Of a stretch of 64,000 nt of DNA, positions 8,645 to 17,384 are shown piece after piece (position 1 is the first letter of the stretch; each line of letters begins with the position of its first letter). Source of the stretch: JAKZVK01 sp965248255 (GTDB lineage: Bacteria > Acidobacteriota > Terriglobia > Bryobacterales > UBA6623); contig CBDFIW010000002.1 in NCBI GenBank assembly GCA_965248255.1, positions 682,001-746,000 of the forward strand. The letters are read 5' to 3'. The notes under the pieces were generated by a model that was given only the letters and a program-made list of their open reading frames with translations, ran no database searches and had not been told where the DNA came from. Both the position numbers and the translations under genes were made by a program.

Positions 8645-9130
8645 CTACGATCGATGCGCCCGAACATCCTTGTTGCGCTTTGGCAGGCCTGAGCAGTGGA
8701 TCGCCTGCACAACCGAGAGCAGGGATACCGCGAGCAAGACACTGGCTCCGACGTAGAAGGCCTTGAGTAGAAGATTCCTGCGGCGGATTGAGTCTTTGGT
8801 CCAGACCAACTCAGGCTGCCCGGCACTTCGCATGACGAGGTCCTGGTTTGTCAAATGCGGAAAGCTCTGCTTGTGCTGTCGTCCGAGTGCCGTGAATTCC
8901 GAGCCGATGACTACTCGCCTCTCGCCATAATTTACGCTGTAAGTGCCTATCAGGTCCTGATAAACGAAGAAAGCGATCGTTGAAGCAAACACCGAACAAG
9001 CGGTGACCCGGGCCCAATCCCGTGCGCTTCGGTTCTGGTTATAGGATCGGAGGGGCAGCACCATGAGGCCAACCAGAATAGCGACGAGGTAATTGGTGAA
9101 TCTAACGACCGAGCTAGTACTTAGTTTCAT
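8645..9130 (-). CDS. Hypothetical membrane protein
   Basis: A 161-residue protein I do not recognise. It has hydrophobic segments at about 11-27 (TNYLVAILVGLMVLPLR), 43-60 (VTACSVFASTIAFFVYQDL) and 126-146 (LLLKAFYVGASVLLAVSLLSVV), with a polar, charged stretch of about 65 residues between the second and third that would face one side of the inner membrane. The region upstream is more AT-rich than the neighbouring genes. It stands alone between an IS1380 remnant and a gene-free stretch. No clear ribosome-binding site, so the start is uncertain. Confidence 0.5.
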   Translation of the reverse strand: MKLSTSSVVRFTNYLVAILVGLMVLPLRSYNQNRSARDWARVTACSVFASTIAFFVYQDLIGTYSVNYGERRVVIGSEFTALGRQHKQSFPHLTNQDLVMRSAGQPELVWTKDSIRRRNLLLKAFYVGASVLLAVSLLSVVQAIHCSGLPKRNKDVRAHRS

Positions 9131-9555
9131 AAGTAAGAGTAACTATGAAGACTTTCATCAAACCCCTCATTCTTCAAGGCGTTTGCCGAAATTTCGCATC
9201 TCGTCCCACGGGTGTTCCGATTCACGAAAGCCCTGAGAACTCAACAGAAAACGAAATCTCGACAACGCACGCAAATGCCACGTGAATTTCTGCAACTAAG
9301 TACTAGTTTCATTTAGAGTGATATACTCTGGGGGTGGCAGCAGGAAAGTTCCGATCGTAGCAGTGATCCAGATGGAAGCTTGGGCAAGCGCGCGTCACTG
9401 TTTTCGGAGGTTAGGGAAAAAGTGCCGCCCTGCGCTGCTTTGCCAAGTCTACGACCCACTTGCCCAATTTGGGGTTGTACATTAACGCACTGTCAGCCAA
9501 GGGGCCTTGGGTGCACAACGTTGGGTAATCTTTGATGTCGACACACAATCCTCAA
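9131..9555. other. Gene-free stretch downstream of the broken ankyrin gene
   Basis: No complete gene seen. On the minus strand, about 9414-9552, a 46-codon open frame ending in AKQRRAALFP has protein-like composition and could be the degraded end of a gene, but I cannot assign it. The part around 9280-9330 is AT-rich and could hold the promoter of the membrane-protein gene at 8645-9130. Confidence 0.4.
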
Positions 9556-10778
9556 TCAAGGTACCGCTATTTGCCATTGCGGCTTTTTCCGTCCGGTCCC
9601 GACGGTGACGGTAAGAGAGCCGCTCTTTAAGTCGGAGAACGGTTTTCTAGCCTGCATCACATAAAGACCGGCTGGAAGCTCGTTGGAGGACGGACTACTC
9701 AAATCAGGAAAAGGCAGCCACTCAGCGTTGGGATCAGTCTCTAGGATCTTGGCCTTATATAAGATCCGCCAGCCGTCCGCTCTGTGGCCGTCCTTGACCG
9801 TGTGTATCTCGATCGACACAGGACCCCCTAGACCTGAGCTGGAGCTACGACGACAATGCTCGGCCTTAATGTGGAAGTCTTGGGCCACATTCAGAACGGT
9901 CGCAGAGGCCTGCTCGATGTTATCCTGCTTCGTGGCCCGGTATAGCATGACCAAATAGTAGGTCACGCTTAGATCGTAGCCACGATCACTATCATTGCTG
10001 GACCAGGTACTCAACTTCGACCGTAAGAACTCGGCGTCCTTCTTGATACTGTTCAAGGCCTTCCGTAGTCTCGGTTTTGAGCTGCCAAAACTTTTGTCGA
10101 GAGTGTTGAGCAGCTGACCCAATGCACGATCGGAAAGCGTCTCCGTGAGTGAGAAAGGACTGTTCGCCAGTGGAAGCGGGTCCGGCGCGGCCTGTTGGAG
10201 CAGTGACAGGACTGCTTCCTTTCGCGTCAAGTGTTCTGAGTATTGGGCGGCCAAGAAAGTGGTCTCGTCAATCAACGCCCCGTTGCGAATGAGTACCTCC
10301 ACCAGCGACTCCCGACCAAGGTTGATGGCACTCCTCAGCGGAGTGGAGTGGCCAGCGCTTTCCTTGTTGACGTCGGCGCCAGCATCGATCAAGAGTTACG
10401 CAGCTCTGGCAGCATCAGAGCCAAGATCTCCTTTCGGGGTTGACCGCCTTTTACCGCCCCAGTAGTGGATCATGATTGTTAAGAGGGAGCCTGGTGGAGC
10501 CGCGCCGTGATCCAGCGAGAACTTGATCGCGTCAGGGTTGCCGATGAACACAGCGTGGACAAGCACCTGATTGACGTTGGCACCCCTCTCTACGAGGACG
10601 TTGGCGATGTCTTGGTGCCCAGCATTCAGGGACAGAAGGGCGAGGGGAAGACCGCCGGAAGACCTTTTAGGATCGGCCCCTTGATCGAGAAGGGAGTGTA
10701 CGCGGGCCATGTTTCCGGCCTCTGCAGCTCTGACAAGCTCGTCATGAAGTTGCGCCCCAAAGCTCGTTGCAACCCCTA
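9556..10778 (-). pseudogene. Ankyrin-repeat protein, interrupted by an IS630 element and an in-frame TAA
   Basis: The frame reads GAQLHDELVRAAEAGN from the IS630 border, then ankyrin repeats (HSLLDQGADPKRS, NVLVERGANVNQV, KFSLDHGAAP), a TAA at 10398-10396, and in the same frame LLIDAGADVNKES and LIRNGALID. About 200 further residues follow with no recognised domain (end WQIAVP). The TAA lies exactly before LLIDAGADVN, where ankyrin repeats normally continue, so it is a nonsense change and not a gene boundary. Joining 10778 to 13324 across the IS restores the frame and adds a signal peptide, so the ancestral protein was exported. Confidence 0.8.
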
Positions 10779-11385
10779 GTGTAGTGCGTCAAGCAGATTG
10801 CACCTTATGCAGGGCGGCACGTCCGCGCTTGACTTTCTCGAGGATGGCGGAGGCGGTCGCGGTCCAGATGAAGGGCGTGGGATGCCCGTTGTGCTGGGCG
10901 ATGTAGTCGTCAATGGCGGCGACGAGCTCGTCCACGCTGCGAAACACGCCGCGGCGCAGGCGCTTGACGGTGAGATCGCGAAAGAATCGCTCGACCATGT
11001 TCAGCCACGACGCCGAGGTCGGGGTGAAATGAATGTGGAAGCGCGGGTGACGATCGAGCCAACGCTTCACAGCGGCATGCTTGTGGGTGGCATAGTTGTC
11101 CACGATGAGATGAAGCTGTTTGTCCTTGGGAGTGCGGCGGTCAATTAAGCGCAGGAAGCGCAGCCATTCCTGGTGGCTGTGTCGGGGCATGCACTCGGCG
11201 ATCACGCTGCCGTCAAGGCTGTTGAGCGCCGCAAACAGGGTGGTCGTGCCGTTGCGCTTGTAATCGTGGGTCATCGTTTGGCCGCGTCCCTTTTTGAGCG
11301 GCAGGCCGGGCTGGGTGCGATCGAGGGCTTGGATTTGGGACTTCTCATCGAGCGAGAGAACCAGAGCATGCTCAGGCGGATTGAG

Positions 11386-13044
11386 CCAGGATTACCGTTT
11401 TGGCCATCCCGGTACTGACAGCATAGGCGAGCCACGGCTGCGGTGCAACGTTTTCGCACTGCTTTCACGTTCGATCCTGCTTTCTTCGCCGGTCCGCCTT
11501 CAGATCGGGTCCGGTCAAGGCGTTCCGGCAACGCCAGCGGCCACTCTGCCGACACCGCTCCGACCTTGCCTCTCGGCAACTCCCCGCTCCGGCTGCCCCG
11601 CGCTCGCCGCGTTACCCTCCGGGCACAGGCAGCGCCCAGATCCTGCTCAGCATGTCACCGAACAGCCGCCGGTTCAGATGTCCCTGGGCCAACAGCAACC
11701 AGTAGTAGCGGGCATGTTTGACCAGACGGCCGCCGGTCTTCATTAGCCGCTGCTGCAAGCTCGTCAGCGACCAGCTCTTGATCCTGTGCGGCAGCCCCAG
11801 CCGCCGCCACAAGTTGCCCAGGTTATAGGCCAGCACGCTGAGTTGCAGTCGCACTTCGTTGGCCCGGAAGCGATGGCACGACAGCCGCGTCCAGTGCGTG
11901 GCCTGTTTGCCTTCCTTGATCCACTGCTCGGCCGTGCCGCGCTTGTTGTAGAAGCGCACCACCGAGCGGCTTGGCAAGCGCAGGCTCGTCACGATGAATC
12001 CGACCCGCGGGAACAGCTCGCCCTGGTGATGTTCGACCTGGGCGACGATCCGCCTCGCCTGCGACCAACTCTCCGCCTGATAGCGAAAACTCTTGTAGCG
12101 CACCAAGGGCTTCCGGGAGGGCCTTCCCGGCGGGCGAAACAAGATGTCTTCGATCTCCAATTCCAGGCTCTTGTTGGCCGGAATGCGAATGGCGTACTGC
12201 ACTCCGCGTTTCTCCGAAGACTCATAAATCTCCGGCTTAGCAAAGGCCGCATCGCCGCGGAAGGTGACCTGTTTGCCCGCAGCCTGTTGGCGCTCGATCT
12301 CCGGCAGCAGCAACTCGTCCCAGTCGTCAGCGCTGTGCACATTGCCGGGACGCAGCTTGGCGGCCAGACAATCGCCGTGCTGGTTGAACAGCAACAGTGG
12401 GTGGTAGCAGATGGACTCGAAATGGCCGTTATAGGCGCTGCCTTCTTGTTGGCCATGGACGGGGCTCTCGGTGGAGTCCATGTCGAGAACGACGCGCTCG
12501 CAGTCGTCCGTCGTCTCGGCTTGCGCGACCAACTCGCGGTTCACCGCCATCAATCCCAGCAGATTCTCCTCACTCGCGAGCAGCCCTGTCTCGAAGCTCT
12601 GTAGCCGCGAGGTGAGCGCCCCGCCGCGATCCCAGTTCTTCTGCGAGCCGATCAAGCGAAAGGTCGGATCGGCGGATACTCGAACGGCGTCATTGAGGTC
12701 CTCGTAGCCGGCGAGTCGGCTGTAAACCGACTGCCGCAGCAGATCGGCCAGCGGGAACTTCTTGTTCAAGCCTTGTCGCGAGTCGCTGAGATGCTCCTCG
12801 ATCAGCTTCCCGAGCCCGAGCCGTTCGTCCAACTCCCGAACCAGGATCAGCCCGCCGTCGGAAGTGACACGCGATCCTTGGAAATCGACTTTCAACAAAC
12901 CGTTGAAGCTTAGCTGGAACGGCTTGTTTTGTTTTTCACCCATTGGGTGTTGGCCTCCATGGCGTCCTCATCGGGCTCTAGCCCCTATGAATAAAGACGC
13001 TCAAGGCCGCCGGAAGGTCGAGAGGTTTGAATCAAATTGGAAAT
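11386..13044 (-). mobile_element. IS1380-family element, complete, nested in IS630
   Basis: About 1.66 kb, the usual IS1380 size, bounded by near-identical 10-mers GCGGATTGAG (11376-11385) and GCGGGTTGAG (13045-13054). The ends ATTACCGTTTTGG and (reverse complement) ATTTCCAATTTGA are an imperfect inverted repeat. The outer limits are good to a few bases only. It carries one intact transposase. Confidence 0.78.
11612..12943 (-). CDS. IS1380-family transposase
   Basis: A 443-residue DDE transposase of full family length. Visible blocks: SDGGLILVRELDERLGL near the N-terminus, VVLDMDSTESPVHG with the first catalytic Asp, TFRGDAAFAKPEIYE with the second, and FYNKRGTAEQWIKEGKQATH with the family's C-terminal Glu region. 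Intact from start to stop, unlike the remnant at 8196-8600, which is its close relative. Confidence 0.93.
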   Translation of the reverse strand: MGEKQNKPFQLSFNGLLKVDFQGSRVTSDGGLILVRELDERLGLGKLIEEHLSDSRQGLNKKFPLADLLRQSVYSRLAGYEDLNDAVRVSADPTFRLIGSQKNWDRGGALTSRLQSFETGLLASEENLLGLMAVNRELVAQAETTDDCERVVLDMDSTESPVHGQQEGSAYNGHFESICYHPLLLFNQHGDCLAAKLRPGNVHSADDWDELLLPEIERQQAAGKQVTFRGDAAFAKPEIYESSEKRGVQYAIRIPANKSLELEIEDILFRPPGRPSRKPLVRYKSFRYQAESWSQARRIVAQVEHHQGELFPRVGFIVTSLRLPSRSVVRFYNKRGTAEQWIKEGKQATHWTRLSCHRFRANEVRLQLSVLAYNLGNLWRRLGLPHRIKSWSLTSLQQRLMKTGGRLVKHARYYWLLLAQGHLNRRLFGDMLSRIWALPVPGG

Positions 13045-13323
13045 GCGGGTTGAGATAGAGTCCGACGATGTCGTCGAGTTTCTCGGCGAAACGCGGGTCA
13101 TTGCTGAGCTTGAAGGTCTTGACGCGGTGGGGCTTGAGGCCATGGGCGCGCCAAATCCGTCCCACGGTGGAAGCGCTGACGCCGGCCGCGCGCGTAGCGG
13201 TCCAACTGCTTGCATTGCGCTGTGTTCAAAGTTACTGGTTGTGCTCTTCGCATCCCATGCCTCCTGTTAATAGAGACGATGGGAAGTCAATATAAGTTAC
13301 ATTATTTATGGTGCACTACACTA

Positions 13324-13348
13324 GAGTAAGAAGCAGCAAGCTTCTCAC
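13324..13348 (-). pseudogene. 5' end of the ankyrin gene on the far side of the IS630 element
   Basis: Read on the minus strand from GTG at 13348, this gives VRSLLLLT and then, after removing the element and one TA copy, LGVATSFGAQLHDELVRAA. That is a typical Sec signal peptide with cleavage near FGA-Q. AGAAGGA lies 11 bases upstream of the GTG. The restored frame is the main evidence that the insertion point and the TA duplication are read correctly. Confidence 0.72.
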
Positions 13349-13594
13349 GAGAAGGTCTATCCTTCTGTGAGGTCCGAGGCTTGAGCGTAGACAGACTCCC
13401 ATACGACCCCGATTCTTCGGTCAGACAACCTCAGAGCGAATTGTACCTCAATAGTCAAGTTGGATGGGGCCGACTTCGACCGCCAACTCCGCGACCTCGA
13501 ATACACCATCGAACCCAACAACCCTCTCGAACTCGCCCTCGTCCCTCCCGGCCGACTTTCCTTCCGTGCCGCATGTTTCAGCTTGCGGTCCCAG

Positions 13595-13635
13595 CCCTCA
13601 CGAACCCGAGAAAACGAAACAAACCCAATCCCGCC
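13595..13635 (+). repeat. 41-bp dispersed repeat, copy 1
   Basis: Core ACCCGAGAAAACGAAACAAA followed by CCCAATCCCGCC, preceded by CCCTCACGA. Shared with 14218 and 14449 with very few changes. Confidence 0.85.
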
Positions 13636-14217
13636 TAAACTACTTGCAATCAATGGGCTGGGGTCCCGTGCCGCACGCTTCAGCTTCGGCCGGCGGTCCC
13701 GATGTGCCGTACGCCGCAGGTGTGCCGAGCTGGGAGCCGTCCGCGGGTCTTCATTAGCCGGTGCTGCAAGACTGGTCCTAGGAGTTGATAGTGCTTAACA
13801 GCAGGTCCAGTGGGCCGCCCGGTCAGCGACGACTTGATCACTGCCCCTATTGCCGTCACAGGTTTTCCAGAACTTTTCGCCCCGAGTTTTCAACGACTTG
13901 CGTCTCCGAACGCTCCTCCGGCCCGGCAACCGAATCGTATACTAGAGGCGACCGAGCCTGAATCAGCAGTACGGGTTGCCGCCCGGCACGGTCGTGGACG
14001 CTACTCAGGCCCATGCCTTACTTTTTGCCGAGCCGCGGCGACGACGTGCGGCGTCGACAATGGCCGACAACTTTTTCGAAAAACCTTGCCAAACCCGGCC
14101 AAACGGCCCGAGCAGGTCACCCCAACCAAAGAAACCGTCGGGACGGCCCCACCCGTGGCGCAAGTCCCCACATCTGCCGTGTCGTTACTCCCTGAAACCG
14201 GCTACAGCTCACCCCCG

Positions 14218-14258
14218 CCCTCACAAACCCGAGAAAACGAAACAAACCCAATTTCTCC
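14218..14258 (+). repeat. 41-bp dispersed repeat, copy 2
   Basis: Core identical to copy 1; preceded by CCCTCACAA and followed by CCCAATTTCTCCG. Upstream similarity with copy 3 extends through a shared TGCCGTGTCGTTACTCCC-like stretch. Confidence 0.85.
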
Positions 14259-14448
14259 GAACCGTCGTGGAATCAGTCACTTCGGGGCCCGCCACAACCG
14301 AGCCCCGACAGCCATGGAGGGGCCCCGCACGTCTTACTGTCGCTCTTGCCTCTCCCCCCGAGACACGCCACACGAAACACGAGACAGCATTCTTCCCCCA
14401 GGCCCGCCGTGTCGTTACTCCCACCGACACCGGATACCGCCCACCCCG

Positions 14449-14489
14449 CCCTCACAAACCCGAGAAAACGAAACAAACCCAATCCCGCC
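14449..14489 (+). repeat. 41-bp dispersed repeat, copy 3
   Basis: Core identical to copies 1 and 2; upstream CCGTGTCGTTACTCCC (about 14406-14421) is shared with copy 2, so the repeated unit is probably about 100 bp with a strongly conserved centre. Confidence 0.85.
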
Positions 14490-14745
14490 GAACCCGAGTG
14501 GAATCATCGGCTTGGCAACAAACGAACCGAGCCGCGACCCCGAGGGAGCGGTCCACCCCTTCCCCTTATCCCCTATCCCTTACACGTTGGCCGGGCCGGC
14601 CCAGGCTTGACAGAGCGGTCAGACTTGGAGATTCTTAGCACAAGCGAGAAAGCGCACTTGGCCACTCTGTCTTTTGTGGCGATCGGTTCTGCCAGGCTGA
14701 CGAGATAGCAGGCCTGGCCGGGCCCTATCTCGAGCGAGGAGCGTT

Positions 14746-16037
14746 ATGAAACGAAGAGACTGGCTTCGATGTGCCGCCGGGGGAGTCGTCTCCAGGCTGG
14801 TCTGCCCGGAGGTGAGCCGCGCCGCGCCCGAACCTTTGCCGTGGCCTCAAAAGGATGGCGATCTGAGAATCACGAGCGTCCACCTGGTCAAAGTGCGGCC
14901 CAAACGCCCCGTCCCGACCTATACGCCGGACCCCGACTCCTGGATCGCACGGATACGACAAGGCAAAGAAGAAGTCGCCAGCCCGATGCCGATCTACCCC
15001 AAATACAAGCCGTCTCGTTCTTTGTTCTCGCCGGACGAAAGGCTAGGGCGAGTGTACGTCGAGATCGGGACCAACCAAGGAGTAATGGGGCTGGCTCCGG
15101 CAGGTCCGGGAGGCGGACCCTTCATCGAGGGCCACCTGCTCAAACTTCTGCTCGGGGAAAACCCGCTCAACATCGAGCGGCTGTGGGACATTCTGTGCGC
15201 TCGACGATGTCCTACGGCCGCAAGGGAGCCGTTCTCCACGCCATCAGCGGCGTCGATTTGGCTCTATGGGACTTGACCGGGAAGGTTTGGGGTCTCCCTG
15301 TTTACAAACTGCTCGGGGGCAAGACGAAGGCTCGCATCCCGGCTTACTGCACCGGCAATGACATTGAGCAGCATGCCGAGTTCGGCTATACGAAGCTCAA
15401 GCTGGCGCTGCCGTACGGCCCGGTGGACGGCAAAGAGGGGATTCGAAAGAACGTGGCGCTGGTGAAGCGTGCCCGGGGGGCGGTTGGACGCGATGGCGAA
15501 GTCATGATGGACTGCTGGATGGCGCTGACCGAGCGATATACGCTCGAATTGGCCGAGGCGTTCGAGCCCTACCGGGTCTATTGGCTGGAGGAGTGCCTGC
15601 CCGCTCACGACTACGAAGGAATGGGGCGGCTGCGGAAGCTCATTCACTCGACTCGCATCGTCACCGGTGAGCACGAGTATACGCGCTGCGGGTTTCGGCA
15701 ACTGCTCGAACACGACGCCGCTGAGATTTGGCAGCCGGACGTTCATTGGTGCGGGGGCCTGACCGAGCTGCGGCGGATCGGAGCGCTGGCTGCGGCCTAC
15801 GACATCCCGGTCATTCCGCACAGCGGCGGTCAGCGTGACTCGGTGCACTACATCATGGCGACCCCCAACACCCCCTGGGCGGAGTTCTCCCGAGGAGGCA
15901 TGCCAGCGCCCGGTGGTCCAGCCGTGGTTTATGAACGCTACGAAGAGGACAACCTATTGAGCCGGGGCCCTGAGGGCATCTATACACGTCCCTCAGACGA
16001 ACCTGGCTTTGGGTGGGATATCGAGGTTGCGAGCTAA
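14746..16037 (+). pseudogene. L-rhamnonate dehydratase-like enolase-superfamily protein, one frameshift
   Basis: Would dehydrate a six-carbon sugar acid. The first frame (14746 to about 15198) begins after GAGGAGCGTT with a Tat-like signal (KRRDWLRCAAGG) and gives PMPIYPKYKPSRSLF and FIEGHLLKLLLGENPLNIE. The rest is in the frame one base earlier: SYGRKGAVLHAISGVDLALW, GEHEYTRCGF, IWQPDVHWCGGLTELRR, IPVIPHSGG, DEPGFGW. These blocks match the RhmD/YfaW type closely. The break is at about 15196-15200 (ATTCTGTGCGCTCG), consistent with one lost base. A true mutation or a sequencing error are both possible. An export signal on such an enzyme is unusual and would put it in the periplasm. Confidence 0.8.
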
Positions 16038-16077
16038 CCCAGCCGGCCGGCTTTCAGAAAAACAACGGAGGTGCAAG

Positions 16078-17324
16078 TTGAAAAAGGCAACACGGAAACG
16101 TAACGCGCTGTTCGCAGTGTGGGTGGCCGTCACTACGACAGTGCTGGTCCCCTCGATCGCGTGTTCCTCCGGAAGCCGGAACCTCGACACGTCGCGGGCG
16201 AGAGTACTGGAACGGGCACCGACGACAGTCAGGTACTGGCTGTCACCAGGTTAAGGCTTGCAACGTTGGACAAGCGCAGGTCCTTTCAGGCACCCGATGG
16301 AACGATCTATATTCTCGGCCCGATAAAGACCATGGATGGCGGTCGGCGCATGGCTTCGCTGAACGAGTCGGACCCTCAGCTTGGAACTTCTCTCAACGAA
16401 ATGGAAATGAACTCTATTTTTTCCCGCAAGGGTCTGTTCATTGCGTTACGGAACAAACTGATTTGTAAAGCTGACGGACGTTGCGTGGGGAAGATGTGGA
16501 GATCTCTCGACGACTTCAAGACCATACGGGAGGAGGAGACCACCGTCGTAATCCCCGAGGCAGGAAAAGTCGACAACGGCAACCGCCTGAAGAAACCGGC
16601 GGACGGATATGCCAATGAATTTGACGAATGGCTCGGCTTGTTCTTCCACCGAGGGATCCTAGAGATGCCGGACGGTTCTCTCATCGCGGCAATGTACGGG
16701 AACTTCGAAGAAGACAACATCCGGCCGACGAATCCCAGGAGTATCCTCGAGACACAATACAAACACAGGACGGTCGTCGTCCGCTCAACGGATGAGGGCG
16801 AAACCTGGCGATACTTGGCTTCGGTGGCCGTACCTCGTCACGACGTCGCTGATGATACTGAGGGATACAACGAATGGTCCATCACGAGGTTGGACGATGG
16901 TAGGCTGTTTGGCGTGATGCGGACAGGCCACTATACCTCACTAGTCGCTAGCTGGAGCAGCGATGACGGCAAGACTTGGACGGAACCCGTGGCTCCCCGG
17001 GGCCTCGATCCTGGCGGCTGTGATCCTTACGTGTTGAAGCTAAGCGACGGGCGGGTGGCCCTTGCCTACGGGCAGCTCGTTCCTCCCCCAGAGCCGGCCG
17101 AGCTGTATTGGAAAGAGTACAAGGAACGGGCAGACCATCGCCGGCGTTGCCGGATCGCGATCAGCGAGGATGGGAGCGGCGAAAGTTGGGTGGCGACCAC
17201 TGTGGCAGACTATACCCGAAGGTGGGCCTATCCGACCATCCACGAAGTCGAGCCGACCGTGATTCTTTATCAGACCGACGACGAGGTCTGGAGGGTCGAA
17301 ATCAATCCGCCGCAGAAGCGCTGA
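16078..17324 (+). CDS. Sialidase-like exoenzyme, subfamily B, copy B1 (frameshifted after the signal peptide)
   Basis: The body (about 16265-17324) matches B2 at 19799-20986 throughout: SFQAPDGTIYILG, LFFHRGILEMPDGSL, DTEGYNEWSI, GRLFGVMRTGHYT, Asp boxes STDEGETW and SSDDGKTW, and PTIHEVEPTVILYQ at the end. The best start is TTG at 16078 behind GGAGGTGCAAG. That frame encodes a lipoprotein-like signal (LVPSIAC) but runs into a stop at 16252, so one base has been lost between about 16190 and 16260. An alternative start at 16119 in the body frame gives an N-terminus unlike any paralogue. Secreted if the frame is truly continuous; substrate unknown. Confidence 0.75.
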
Positions 17325-17384
17325 CACGCTGTGACAACCGGGGAGTGGCAAATTCGTGAAACCGGTTTTTGGAGGTCACCCAAC

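Larger units (their letters stand above)
10789..13250 (-). pseudogene. IS630 transposase, split by IS1380
   Basis: The DDE half is readable from 10789 to about 11385: SLDEKSQIQALDR carries the first Asp, LHLIVDNYATH the second and WLNMVERFF the Glu. The upstream half resumes at about 13045 as ASTVGRIWRAHGLKPHR and AEKLDDIVGLYLNP. Joining the two gives VGLYLNPPEHALVLSLDEKS, the continuous family sequence. Upstream of about 13215 the helix-turn-helix region is missing or degraded. Confidence 0.85.
10779..13321 (-). mobile_element. IS630-family element, itself interrupted by IS1380
   Basis: Ends are the inverted repeat GTGTAGTGC (10779-10787) and GCACTACAC (13313-13321), each flanked by TA (10777-10778, 13322-13323), the IS630 target site. 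Without the inner IS1380 the element is only about 0.9 kb, shorter than usual, because the N-terminal part of the transposase is largely missing. Probably no longer mobile. Confidence 0.85.
13349..14745. other. 1.4-kb gene-free stretch with dispersed repeats
   Basis: No protein-like frame. It contains three copies of a 41-bp repeat (13595, 14218, 14449) with looser similarity around them, and at 13742-13775 a 30-bp fragment matching the IS1380 sequence at 11733-11766 (TCTTCATTAGCCG...TGCTGCAAG). Long ORFs here are low-complexity translations of the repeats and are not genes. Confidence 0.6.

Noticed and set aside
11786..12604. 272-codon plus-strand ORF
   Set aside because: Antisense to the intact IS1380 transposase; GC-rich shadow frame.
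13810..14638. Overlapping 220- and 266-codon plus-strand ORFs
   Set aside because: They contain repeated peptides (NETNPI, KTKQTQ) that are just the 41-bp repeat read in different frames; low complexity, no conserved domain.
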